Of a stretch of 9,995 nt of DNA, positions 1 to 5,672 are shown one piece after another. The stretch's first letter is position 1; each line of letters opens with the position of its first letter. The notes under the pieces were generated by a model. That model saw only the letters and a program-made list of their open reading frames with translations, had not been told where the DNA came from and ran no database searches. This DNA is from Pseudomonadota bacterium (GTDB taxonomy: Bacteria > Pseudomonadota > Gammaproteobacteria > Burkholderiales > SG8-39). The DNA lies in assembly GCA_021825225.1 (NCBI GenBank), contig JAKAIH010000059.1, positions 1 through 9,995 of the forward strand, given 5' to 3'. The position numbers and the translations under genes are program-made.

Positions 1-661
1 CAGGCCGAGCTGGCGCAGCTGTCCGGCCAGAACATCGTCGGCTGGAAGATCGCCGCCACCAGCAAGGCCGGGCAGCAGCATATCCGCGTCGACGGTCCGA
101 TCGCGGGCCCGCTGCTCGCGGCGCGCGCGCGAAAGCGGGGCGCGCATTTCGCTCGCTGGCAACAACATGAAGGTCGCCGAAGCCGAATTCGCGTTTCGCA
201 TGGGCGCCGACCTGCCCAAACGCGCCGACGCCTACAGCGTGGACGAGGTGCTGGCTGCAGTTGCCACGCTGCATCCGGCGATCGAGATACCGGACTCGCG
301 CTACCAGGACTTCACCTGCGTTGGCGCGGCGCAACTGATCGCCGACGTGGCCTGCGGCTGCTGGTACGTGATCGGACCGGAGGTGCGCACCGACTGGCGC
401 GCACGCGATCTGGTGCAGCACGCCGTCGCCGCCTGGCGCAACGGCGCGCTCGCCGGGCAGGGCTCGGGCGCGAACGTGCTGGGCGATCCGCGCGCGGCGC
501 TCGCCTGGATCGCGAACGAACTGTGCACTTACGGCGAGGGCCTGCGTGCGGGTGAGGTGGTGATCACCGGCACCTGCGTGACGCCGGTGCCGGTAGCGGC
601 AGGTGACAGCATCAGGATGGAGTTCGGCGAGTTCGGTGCGCTTGAAGTGGGGTTTGTCTAA
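1..661 (+). CDS. 2-keto-4-pentenoate hydratase family protein, 5'-truncated and frameshifted
   Basis: Enzymes of this family (fumarylacetoacetase superfamily, MhpD/DmpE type) add water to 2-hydroxypenta-2,4-dienoate to give 4-hydroxy-2-oxovalerate in meta-cleavage of aromatic compounds. Some relatives are decarboxylases or act on other 2-oxo acids, so the substrate is not certain. Seen here: GWKIAATSKAG near the start, AGNNMKVAEAEFAF with the acidic residues expected to bind the divalent metal, and a C-terminal half rich in family signatures (GSGANVLGDPRAALAWIANEL, then GEVVITGTC and AGDSIRMEFGEFG). The stop is TAA at 659-661. The gene starts left of the window. Codons 1 to about 120 read in frame 1, but the homologous continuation (RESGARISLAGNN) is in frame 2. 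One extra base, or loss of one GC unit, must therefore lie in the GC run at about 118-131. The ATG at 167 opens a 164-aa frame but is internal to the family domain and is not a likely true start. The frameshift may be real or a sequencing error. Confidence 0.8.
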   Translation, partial: RPSWRSCPARTSSAGRSPPPARPGSSISASTVRSRARCSRRARESGARISLAGNNMKVAEAEFAFRMGADLPKRADAYSVDEVLAAVATLHPAIEIPDSRYQDFTCVGAAQLIADVACGCWYVIGPEVRTDWRARDLVQHAVAAWRNGALAGQGSGANVLGDPRAALAWIANELCTYGEGLRAGEVVITGTCVTPVPVAAGDSIRMEFGEFGALEVGFV

Positions 662-675
662 GCTGCCAGAATGCC

Positions 676-694
676 CTGAAAGCCAATAGGGACG
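676..694 (-). repeat. Dispersed repeat, copy 1 (inverted relative to the others)
   Basis: On the plus strand this reads CTGAAAGCCAATAGGGACG. It is the exact reverse complement of positions 1495-1513, and 17 of its bases match the copy at 5648-5664. It lies 15 bases after the hydratase stop codon. With copy 2 it forms a perfect 19-bp inverted repeat enclosing the decayed restriction-modification gene. No target-site duplication is visible outside the pair. Confidence 0.75.
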
Positions 695-775
695 GGCGTT
701 TCCGTCGAATCGCCCCGATGGGATACAATGAAACCATGGGAGGAATAGCAAGGTGAATGTGCCCGTGGCGAGTAC

Positions 776-1475
776 ATGCCGCAAGCGCCCTTGAGCGCGT
801 CGGTTGAGGCTTTCATCGCTCGCTGGGAAGCGAGCAGGCGGGAGCGAGCGCGCGAATTACCAGTTGTTCCTCGGCGAGTTGTGCGCGCTGCTCGAATTGC
901 CGCAGCCCGAACCCGCGCACGAAGACACGCGCGACAACGCCTATGTGTTCGAGCGTCGCGTCACGTTCCGCCATGGCGACGGCAGCGAATCCGCGGGTTT
1001 CATTGATCTGTACCGCCGCGGCGCCTTCGTGCTCGAAGCGAAGAAATTGCGCCGCGCCGACGGCAGGGGCTTCGACGACGCCATGCAGCGCGCCCGCGGC
1101 CAGGCGGAGCAGTATGCGCGGGCGCTTCCGGCGGCCGAAGAGAGCCGCGGCCTGATCCGCTGGCTGCGGCCGGAATTCCAGCATCCGGGCGAGCGCCGCG
1201 CGCCGGCGCAAGCGGAAATCGAGATCGAGACCGAAGAAATTGCGGCCGTGGCGGGCAAGGCGGCGAAGCTCGCCTGGCCGAAGGAGCTGCCCGAGCAGGT
1301 GCGGCGCGTGGCCGACGTGCTCGCCGCGGCGCGCTCGCCCATCGACGACGACGCACTCGCGGCGCACTTCACCGGCCGCGGGCCGTGGAAGAAACGGTTG
1401 CCGCAGATCGTGGAGACCCTGGTGTCGCTCGGCCGCGCGCGGCGCGTCGAGGGCGGGGTGATCGGCGCGAATTAG
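776..1475 (+). pseudogene. Remnant of a type IIG-like restriction-modification methylase (N- and C-terminal ends only)
   Basis: The ATG at 776 begins [20 protein letters not shown]. At about position 836 the reading must skip one base to continue as [19 protein letters not shown], the normal continuation of this family. The next part holds a nuclease-like core, [20 protein letters not shown], whose D and E-x-K residues fit a PD-(D/E)xK site. Then comes a helical stretch ending [16 protein letters not shown]. At about 1138-1155 the sequence jumps to [13 protein letters not shown] and a tail ([21 protein letters not shown] and following) that I recognise as the extreme C-terminus of these proteins, which are normally well over 800 residues. 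The whole SAM-dependent methyltransferase and target-recognition middle is absent. The frame downstream of the frameshift is open from 804 to the TAG at 1473-1475 (223 codons). It cannot methylate DNA. I infer a dead gene; a short residual protein from 804 cannot be excluded. Confidence 0.75.
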
Positions 1476-1490
1476 GCCGAACGGCCAAAC

Positions 1491-1513
1491 CCCGCGTCCC
1501 TATTGGCTTTCAG
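1491..1513 (+). repeat. Dispersed repeat, copy 2
   Basis: Positions 1491-1511 are identical over 21 bases to 5644-5664. Positions 1495-1513 are the exact reverse complement of 676-694. It is preceded by AAAC, as in copy 3, and by a small dyad (GGCCG/CGGCC, 1475-1486) that begins at the stop codon of the pseudogene. The repeat itself has no internal dyad and no U tract, so it is not a simple terminator. Confidence 0.8.
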
Positions 1514-1580
1514 ATTGGTTGCGCTCTGCCGGAAGCGTGCCGGTGTCAACTTTCCAGGCACCCGGTCCGTTGTTTCCTGC

Positions 1581-2138
1581 ATGAAAAGCCGCGCCACCAC
1601 AAAGAAGGCCGAAGTGGCAGCACTCGCCGTCACCGCGCAGATCGCCCGGCAAATCCTCGTCATTCGCGGTCAGAAGGTCATGATCGACGCTGACCTTGCC
1701 GCGCTCTATGGCGTCTCTACCAAGCGCCTGAATCAGCAGATCAAGCGTAACGCAGAGCGCTTCCCGAAGGATTTCGTATTCCAGCTCAGTCGCGTCGAGC
1801 GCGACGAGGTGGTTGCAAATTGTGACCACCTCCGGCGGCTGAAATTTTCCCCGACAATGCCGTTCGCGTTCACCGAGCACGGGGCGCTGATGGCAGCTTC
1901 CGTGCTCAACACGCCGCGTGCGGTAGAGGTCAGCCTTTATGTGGTGCGCGCTTTCGTCGAACTGCGCGAGACGCTCGCCACGCACAAGGAACTCGCCAAG
2001 CGGCTCGACGAGCTGGAATCGCGCCTGGAACGCAAGCTCGCCACTCATGACCAGGCGATCAGCGGCATCCTGGAGGCTATCCGTCAGCTCATGGCTCCGC
2101 CCGAGCCAGCGAAGAAGCGCCGCATTGGGTTTCTGTAA
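1581..2138 (+). CDS. ORF6N domain protein (phage-type DNA-binding domain)
   Basis: A 185-aa protein with an ORF6N domain at about residues 24-130. The signatures are ILVIRGQKVMIDADLAALYG, then TKRLNQQIKRNAERFPKDFVF, then FTEHGALMAASVLNT, and VVRAFVELRE. The domain occurs in phage and prophage proteins (often with KilA-N or BRO domains) and in stand-alone chromosomal copies; it is thought to bind DNA. A heptad-like helix follows at about 134-170 (KELAKRLDELESRLERKL), likely a coiled coil for oligomerisation, and the tail is basic (KKRR). I chose ATG 1581 because the frame upstream of it, open from 1503, runs through the dispersed repeat. No good ribosome-binding site precedes it. Its GC content is visibly lower than that of the flanking metabolic genes. 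Its 3' end faces higA, with 18 bases between the stops. Its cellular role is unknown. Confidence 0.85.
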   Translation: MKSRATTKKAEVAALAVTAQIARQILVIRGQKVMIDADLAALYGVSTKRLNQQIKRNAERFPKDFVFQLSRVERDEVVANCDHLRRLKFSPTMPFAFTEHGALMAASVLNTPRAVEVSLYVVRAFVELRETLATHKELAKRLDELESRLERKLATHDQAISGILEAIRQLMAPPEPAKKRRIGFL

Positions 2139-2156
2139 AGCGACTGAGATCTCGTA

Positions 2157-2570
2157 TTAAAGAAACACCGCCGCGGACACGTGAAACTTGGTCGCCAGCT
2201 TTTTCGCGAGCGCCTTGCTGATCGCGCGGCGCCCGGAAAGGACATCGCTGATCATGCCCTGTGAGGCGATCCCGGCAAGGTCGGTCTGCTTGAGGCCGTG
2301 TTCCTCCATCAGGTAGCGCAACACCTGGCGCGGTTCGGCTTCCGCCATCGGAGTTTGACGTTTTTCATAGGTCTGAATCAGCTCGCCGAGCGCTTCGACC
2401 AAGCCGGCCAGGGGGTGCGCCTGGTTCGCGCCGCCCGCGTCGAGCAGCTGGTTCAGATGTTCGACCGCCGCTTCGTATTCGGCATTCTTGGTGACTGGTT
2501 TTAGCGGTACCAGTTCGCACAGCGCTTTGTAGCGTTTGGCGATCTTGTCGATCTCGATTGCACCCATCAT
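2157..2570 (-). CDS. higA: HigA-type antitoxin, XRE-family helix-turn-helix protein
   Basis: A 137-aa antitoxin of a type II module; it binds and neutralises the HigB toxin and represses the operon. The N-terminal half (residues 1-75) is the extended HigA-type region, with LKPVTKNAEYEAAVEHLNQL. An HTH domain covers about 82-130: RQVLRYLMEEHGLKQTDLAG, then the recognition-helix region GMISDVLSGRRAISKALAKKLA. The toxin-first gene order is typical of higBA. The ATG at 2570 overlaps the toxin stop codon (ATGA), which indicates translational coupling. A GGAG lies just upstream within higB. An ATG at 2579 (three codons earlier) and one at 2567 are also possible starts. The stop is TAA at 2159-2157. 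Confidence 0.85.
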   Translation of the reverse strand: MMGAIEIDKIAKRYKALCELVPLKPVTKNAEYEAAVEHLNQLLDAGGANQAHPLAGLVEALGELIQTYEKRQTPMAEAEPRQVLRYLMEEHGLKQTDLAGIASQGMISDVLSGRRAISKALAKKLATKFHVSAAVFL

Positions 2571-2848
2571 GGTCTCCAATGGTCGTATTCGGCGTGGGTT
2601 AGAACTGCACGCACGTAAAGCGTCTGTGTATTGAAATGAATCGCCGCGATCAGCCTGTAACGATTTCCGGCGATGTTGAACACGAAATAATTGCCGACCT
2701 TGTCGACCGAATTGAACACGCGCCTTAGGTCGGCGAAGCCGTCAAACGTATTGCGCTCGATCAGCTTGCGCCAGGCCTGCAAGGGCTCGCTAGCCTCGCG
2801 ATGCACGGTCGTGAACTCGCGCAGAGCTTTGTTGCTGATCAGGCGCAT
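2567..2848 (-). CDS. higB: HigB-type toxin (RelE-fold mRNA interferase)
   Basis: A 93-aa basic protein of the HigB family (RelE superfamily). Such toxins cut mRNA on the translating ribosome and stop growth when free of HigA. Family features seen: start MRLISNKALREF, FADLRRVFNSVDKVGNYFVF in the middle, the core strand NRYRLIAAIHF at about 62-72, and LYVRAVLTHAEYDHW at the C-terminus. The length is near the usual 90-105 aa, and the start aligns with the N-terminus of known family members. The stop TGA (2569-2567) overlaps the higA start. The ATG lies only six bases after the likely -10 box, so the message may be leaderless or nearly so. Confidence 0.88.
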   Translation of the reverse strand: MRLISNKALREFTTVHREASEPLQAWRKLIERNTFDGFADLRRVFNSVDKVGNYFVFNIAGNRYRLIAAIHFNTQTLYVRAVLTHAEYDHWRP

Positions 2849-2854
2849 TTGGGC

Positions 2855-2883
2855 ATATTATCGCAAATTGCGATAATTGGCAA
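2855..2883 (-). promoter_or_regulatory. Promoter of higB-higA
   Basis: On the minus strand TTGCCA (2883-2878, five of six bases of the -35 consensus) is followed by exactly 17 bases and TAATAT (2860-2855, four of six of the -10 consensus). Transcription would begin about at 2848, the first base of the higB start codon. The spacer is filled by the palindrome described separately. Confidence 0.6.
2857..2877. promoter_or_regulatory. Palindromic operator, probably bound by HigA
   Basis: ATTATCGCAA and TTGCGATAAT are perfect inverted arms around one central A. The 21-nt dyad covers the -35/-10 spacer and part of the -10 box. This placement would block RNA polymerase and fits autorepression by an HTH antitoxin. 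TTGCGAT recurs at about 2927-2933, a possible additional half site. Confidence 0.65.
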
Positions 2884-2943
2884 AAGGCGCGGCAATTGGA
2901 GCGCGTTGTATACCGTCGTCTGCGAATTGCGATTGCCCAACCG

Positions 2944-2965
2944 GTGCAGTTGCGTTACGCTGCAC
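2944..2965. other. Imperfect inverted repeat upstream of the MFS gene
   Basis: GTGCA at 2944-2948 and TGCAC at 2961-2965 pair, with an inner GCG/CGC and a three-base bulge. A second small hairpin, GACGG-TGTC-CCGTC, sits at 3004-3017. Both lie in the 200-base gap between higB and the transporter. They could be an operator and leader hairpin. I found no convincing sigma-70 promoter for the transporter. Confidence 0.3.
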
Positions 2966-3048
2966 GCATCGGGGCGAGGCAGACCCCGGTGGCCTCCCGC
3001 CTAGACGGTGTCCCGTCCAAATCTGCCGCTCGGGCATAGGAGCGGACC

Positions 3049-4263
3049 ATGGACACCAAATCGAATAACGTCAACCGCCTGCTCATTGCGAAGGGCCTGC
3101 GCGCGTTCGGCGACGGCTACGTGAGCCTGCTGCTGCCGCTGTATCTGCTCGGTTTGGGCTTCGGCCCGCTGCAGGTGGGCATCATCGCGACCACCACGCT
3201 CGTCGGTTCCGGCCTGCTCACGCTCGCGGTCGGAGTCCACGCCTGGCGCTACCACTACCGCAGCCTGCTGCTCGCCGCCGCCGCGCTGATGGCGTTCACC
3301 GGCCTCGGTTTCGCTTTCTTCACCCAATTCTGGCCGCTGCTGCTCATTGCGCTGGTGGGTACGCTGAATCCATCGAGCGGGGACGTCAGTGTGTTCCTGC
3401 CGCTGGAGCATGCCGTGCTCGCACGCGTCGTCGCCGACCGGCAGCGCACGGCGACGTTCGCGCGCTACAGCCTCGTCGGCTCCCTGCTCGCCGCCGCGGG
3501 ATCGCTCGCGGCGGCGCTGCCCGCGACCATCGTCAGTCTGAGCGGCATGTCTTCGACGCATGCCATGCAGGCGATGTTCCTGCTGTATGCGCTGCTTGCC
3601 TGCGTCTCCGGCCTCGTCTATCGCGGCTTGCCCCGCGCGCTGGCGAGCGAAGAGCGGCAGCCGCTGGCGCCGCTGCAGCAATCGAAAAAAAGGGTATACA
3701 CGCTGGCGGCGCTGTTCAGCCTCGACGCATTCGCGGGCGGTTTCGTGGTGCAATCGATGGTGGCGCTGTGGCTGTATCAGCGCTTCGACCTGTCGCCGGC
3801 GTCGGCGGGCGCGATATTTTTCTGGACCGGCGTGCTCAGCGCCGCCTCCTATCTCGTCGCCGTGCGCGTCGCCGGCCGCTTCGGACTGGTGAATACCATG
3901 GTGTTCACGCACATCCCGTCGAGCGTGTGCCTGATCCTGCTGCCCTTCGTCCCGCACCTGGGTTGGGCGATCGCGCTCCTGTTCGTGCGCAGCGCCTTGT
4001 CGCAGATGGACGTGCCGACGCGCAGTTCCTACGTGATGGCGATCGTCACGCCGGCGGAACGGCCTGCCGCAGCGAGCATCACCTCGGTGCCGCGCAGCCT
4101 CGCCTCCGCGCTGAGCCCGTTCCTCGCGGGCTGGATGCTGAGCCTGTCGAGCTTCGGCTGGCCGCTGCTGGTCGCGGGCGGTGCGAAGATCGCCTACGAC
4201 CTGCTGCTGCTCGCGCTGTTCCGGAAAATTCGCCCGCCCGAAGAAGAAAAGCCGCATCGCTAG
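3049..4263 (+). CDS. Major facilitator superfamily (MFS) transporter
   Basis: A 404-aa very hydrophobic protein with about 12 predicted membrane helices in two halves. These are separated by a polar loop at about residues 200-222 (RALASEERQPLAPLQQSKKR). The N-terminal signature NRLLIAKGLRAFGDGYVSLL opens helix 1. The loop after helix 2 (VHAWRYHYR) stands where MFS motif A lies but lacks its usual G-x-x-x-D-R pattern. A conserved-looking segment LNPSSGDVSVFLPLEHAVLA is at about 106-125. Substrate is unknown; close relatives are annotated only as MFS permeases. The start is well supported by AGGAG at 3038-3042, six bases before the ATG. The stop is TAG at 4261-4263. It stands alone: higB is divergent upstream, and a terminator-like hairpin follows. 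Confidence 0.85.
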   Translation: MDTKSNNVNRLLIAKGLRAFGDGYVSLLLPLYLLGLGFGPLQVGIIATTTLVGSGLLTLAVGVHAWRYHYRSLLLAAAALMAFTGLGFAFFTQFWPLLLIALVGTLNPSSGDVSVFLPLEHAVLARVVADRQRTATFARYSLVGSLLAAAGSLAAALPATIVSLSGMSSTHAMQAMFLLYALLACVSGLVYRGLPRALASEERQPLAPLQQSKKRVYTLAALFSLDAFAGGFVVQSMVALWLYQRFDLSPASAGAIFFWTGVLSAASYLVAVRVAGRFGLVNTMVFTHIPSSVCLILLPFVPHLGWAIALLFVRSALSQMDVPTRSSYVMAIVTPAERPAAASITSVPRSLASALSPFLAGWMLSLSSFGWPLLVAGGAKIAYDLLLLALFRKIRPPEEEKPHR

Positions 4264-4272
4264 AACCCAAAG

Positions 4273-4290
4273 CCCGCATCTTGATTGGCT
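4273..4290 (+). repeat. Dispersed repeat, degenerate copy 4
   Basis: CCCGCATCTTGATTGGCT matches the first 18 bases of copies 2 and 3 at 14 of 18 positions. It begins nine bases after the transporter stop codon, the same kind of place as the other copies. Confidence 0.4.
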
Positions 4291-4353
4291 CTTCGCCCGT
4301 TCGGCTGAAAATCAAAGAGCAGTGCGGACCGAACGGCGCTAACAGGGTATTGA

Positions 4354-4380
4354 AAAAGGGGCGACGCCCCCCTTTTATAT
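4354..4380 (+). terminator. Intrinsic terminator-like hairpin after the MFS gene
   Basis: AAAAGGGG (4354-4361) pairs perfectly with CCCCTTTT (4369-4376) across a seven-base loop, followed by ATAT. The T run is part of the stem, and the A run on the other side would let it work on both strands. It lies 91 bases after the transporter stop and 130 bases before the next gene, as expected for a transcription boundary. Confidence 0.6.
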
Positions 4381-4422
4381 CCCCCAAGTCAGAGCTATTG
4401 AAAAACGATCCCCTCTCGGAAA

Positions 4423-4437
4423 GCGTCATGATGACGC
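4423..4437. promoter_or_regulatory. 15-nt perfect palindrome upstream of the unknown gene
   Basis: GCGTCAT and ATGACGC are perfect arms around a central G, 73 bases before the ATG at 4510. TTGAAA at 4398-4403 is a possible -35 box, but no good -10 box follows at the right distance. It may be an operator for the two-gene unit that follows. The rest of the 246-base gap holds the degenerate repeat and the terminator. Confidence 0.35.
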
Positions 4438-4509
4438 GCGCAGCCAGTCGAACCCGGCGCGAGACAGCAGCGGACATCGAATTGAAGGCTCAATGCGCGT
4501 GACCTGGCC

Positions 4510-4908
4510 ATGAAAAAGCACTTTACGAATGTTTTTCATAGTTGTCTGCGAAGGGAGTACATTGCTTACTTGACACAGGAAGCCGTCGAAGAATCGGCGA
4601 AGGCCTACGCCGGCTTCGGGGCCTTGGACGTGGTGAGCCGCCCGGTGAGAATAGAAGCGGCGCTCCTCCGCCTGAATCCAGTCGCAACAGTCTGGGAAAC
4701 CAGCGACACGGGATTGTCCGATATGAGCTTGTCGCGGCTCACCCGCAAAGTAAGCCCGGCCGAGCGAAACAATCAATTGGACCAATCGACAAGGAAAGCC
4801 ATCGACGATGCGGTATCCGCACTTGCGCATGCCGCCGAAAGAATCGAGCTGCCAGTGGCGAGTTCCAGCCCGAACGCGGAACCAATCAAGCACATTGATA
4901 GTCAGTGA
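4510..4908 (+). CDS. Hypothetical protein, coupled to a DsbD/CcdA-like membrane protein
   Basis: I do not recognise this 132-aa protein. It has no signal peptide, no membrane helix and no metal-binding cysteine cluster; its only cysteine is near the N-terminus (HSCLRRE). Much of it looks helical: YLTQEAVEESAKAYAGFGAL at about 20-39 and RKAIDDAVSALAHAAERIEL at about 95-114, with a Ser/Thr-rich middle (TSDTGLSDMSLSRLTRK). The last 20 residues look disordered. The best support that it is real is its stop TGA at 4906-4908, which shares a base with the ATG of the next gene. Codon use is less GC-biased at third positions than in rtcB or pncB, which suggests a recent arrival or weak selection. No clear ribosome-binding site precedes ATG 4510. 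The antisense frame over the same stretch is open but looks like a shadow. Confidence 0.5.
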   Translation: MKKHFTNVFHSCLRREYIAYLTQEAVEESAKAYAGFGALDVVSRPVRIEAALLRLNPVATVWETSDTGLSDMSLSRLTRKVSPAERNNQLDQSTRKAIDDAVSALAHAAERIELPVASSSPNAEPIKHIDSQ

Positions 4909-5573
4909 TGTTCAGCGCCATTTCAACATCCTCCCCAGCCATGACGCCCTGGTTCGTATTCCCTCTGGCCTTCCTGGTCGGAATCCTGTTCAACCTCAAT
5001 CCGTCCTGCGGCAGCGGCACATTGGTGTGGACCAGTACGCAAAGACAGCCGTCGAAAATGGCGCTGCTCGTTGCGATTCGCCTCGGCGTGATGGCCTTGG
5101 TGGGCGCGCTGGCAGGCCTCTTCGGAACCGCCTTGCGCATGCCCTGGGGCATACTTCTGCTCCTCGCGGCGATGTATCTGCTGTACACGACCATTCAGCA
5201 GGTCCGCTCGCCGGGAGGTGTGTGCGCCCTGCCGGCAGGATCGGGTGCGCTGCCGTGGCTGCTCGCCTTCGTGCCGCCCCCCAGCGGATACATCGGCCTG
5301 GCGATTTTCTTCGGCGGTTTCAATGCGCCGTCGGCGACGGTGGGCGCGTTGACGCTGATCCTGGTCGGGCTGGGGCTTACGCTTCCGGCCTGGCTGATGA
5401 TTTTCAAGCCCGCATGGGCCGCTGCCTGGCAACGCCGCTTCAGCTACACCCCAGGCTTGCGCCGCGCCCAGATCGCGTTTCAGTTTGCCGGCGCCGCGAT
5501 CCTGACCGCCGTCGGCCTGGCGTTCATCTTCGTGCACGGCTTCCATCGGCCGCTGCTGGAACTCATGCACTGA
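4908..5573 (+). CDS. Six-helix membrane protein, DsbD/CcdA transmembrane-like
   Basis: A 221-aa integral membrane protein with about six helices (approximately 15-35, 52-72, 78-97, 113-137, 143-167, 190-210). The layout resembles the DsbD/CcdA family, which carries electrons from cytoplasmic thioredoxin across the membrane. Helix 1 ends in FNLNPSCGSGTLVW (Cys34), like the proline-cysteine motif of that family. The fourth helix begins FVPPPSGYIGLAIFF, which looks like the second half of the internal duplication but has no cysteine. GLGLTLPAWLMIF at 154-166 resembles the family's fifth helix. The only other cysteine is Cys106, in a loop (GGVCALP). With one helix cysteine missing, classical dithiol exchange is unlikely, so function is open; another transporter of the same superfamily is possible. 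ATG 4908 overlaps the previous stop by one base; GTG 4905 and ATG 4941 are alternative starts. Confidence 0.6.
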   Translation: MFSAISTSSPAMTPWFVFPLAFLVGILFNLNPSCGSGTLVWTSTQRQPSKMALLVAIRLGVMALVGALAGLFGTALRMPWGILLLLAAMYLLYTTIQQVRSPGGVCALPAGSGALPWLLAFVPPPSGYIGLAIFFGGFNAPSATVGALTLILVGLGLTLPAWLMIFKPAWAAAWQRRFSYTPGLRRAQIAFQFAGAAILTAVGLAFIFVHGFHRPLLELMH

Positions 5574-5606
5574 AAGTGCTGAGGGGCGCTGGCTCGGCGG
5601 ATGGCG

Positions 5607-5642
5607 TTGCGGCCGGACGCAGTCCGGGCAGCATGGCCGCAA
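5607..5642. other. Nested inverted repeat between convergent genes
   Basis: TTGCGGCC (5607-5614) and GGCCGCAA (5635-5642) are perfect arms. Inside them CGGAC (5614-5618) and GTCCG (5622-5626) form a second hairpin. The structure lies between the stops of the membrane protein and rtcB and runs straight into repeat copy 3. It has no T tract on either side, so a plain intrinsic terminator is unlikely, though it may still slow or protect transcripts from both sides. Confidence 0.5.
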
Positions 5643-5643
5643 A

Positions 5644-5664
5644 CCCGCGTCCCTATTGGCTTTC
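5644..5664 (+). repeat. Dispersed repeat, copy 3
   Basis: Identical over 21 bases to 1491-1511, about 4.1 kb away, with AAA in front. It lies between the 3' ends of the membrane-protein gene and rtcB, nine bases from the rtcB stop codon, next to the nested hairpin. Confidence 0.8.
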
Positions 5665-5672
5665 CGACCGAT

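Noticed and set aside
167..661. Independent 164-aa gene starting at ATG 167
   Set aside because: The family domain continues upstream of 167 in both frames, so this is the 3' part of a frameshifted gene, not a separate short gene.
676..1513. Insertion sequence bounded by the 19-bp inverted repeats
   Set aside because: No transposase, no visible target duplication, and the same repeat occurs singly elsewhere (5644-5664).
3001..4257. Long antisense open frame over the MFS gene (418 codons)
   Set aside because: Arg/Gln/Glu-rich low-complexity translation typical of a frame opposite a GC-rich membrane-protein gene. The sense frame has clear membrane helices and an AGGAG site.
4426..4893. Antisense 155-codon frame opposite the 132-aa unknown gene
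   Set aside because: It has no coupling to any neighbour, and its Trp/Cys/His-scattered composition looks like a shadow. The plus-strand frame overlaps the next start codon.
1491..5664. CRISPR array from the 21-base identical repeats
   Set aside because: Copies are kilobases apart with genes between, lie in both orientations, and no cas gene is present.
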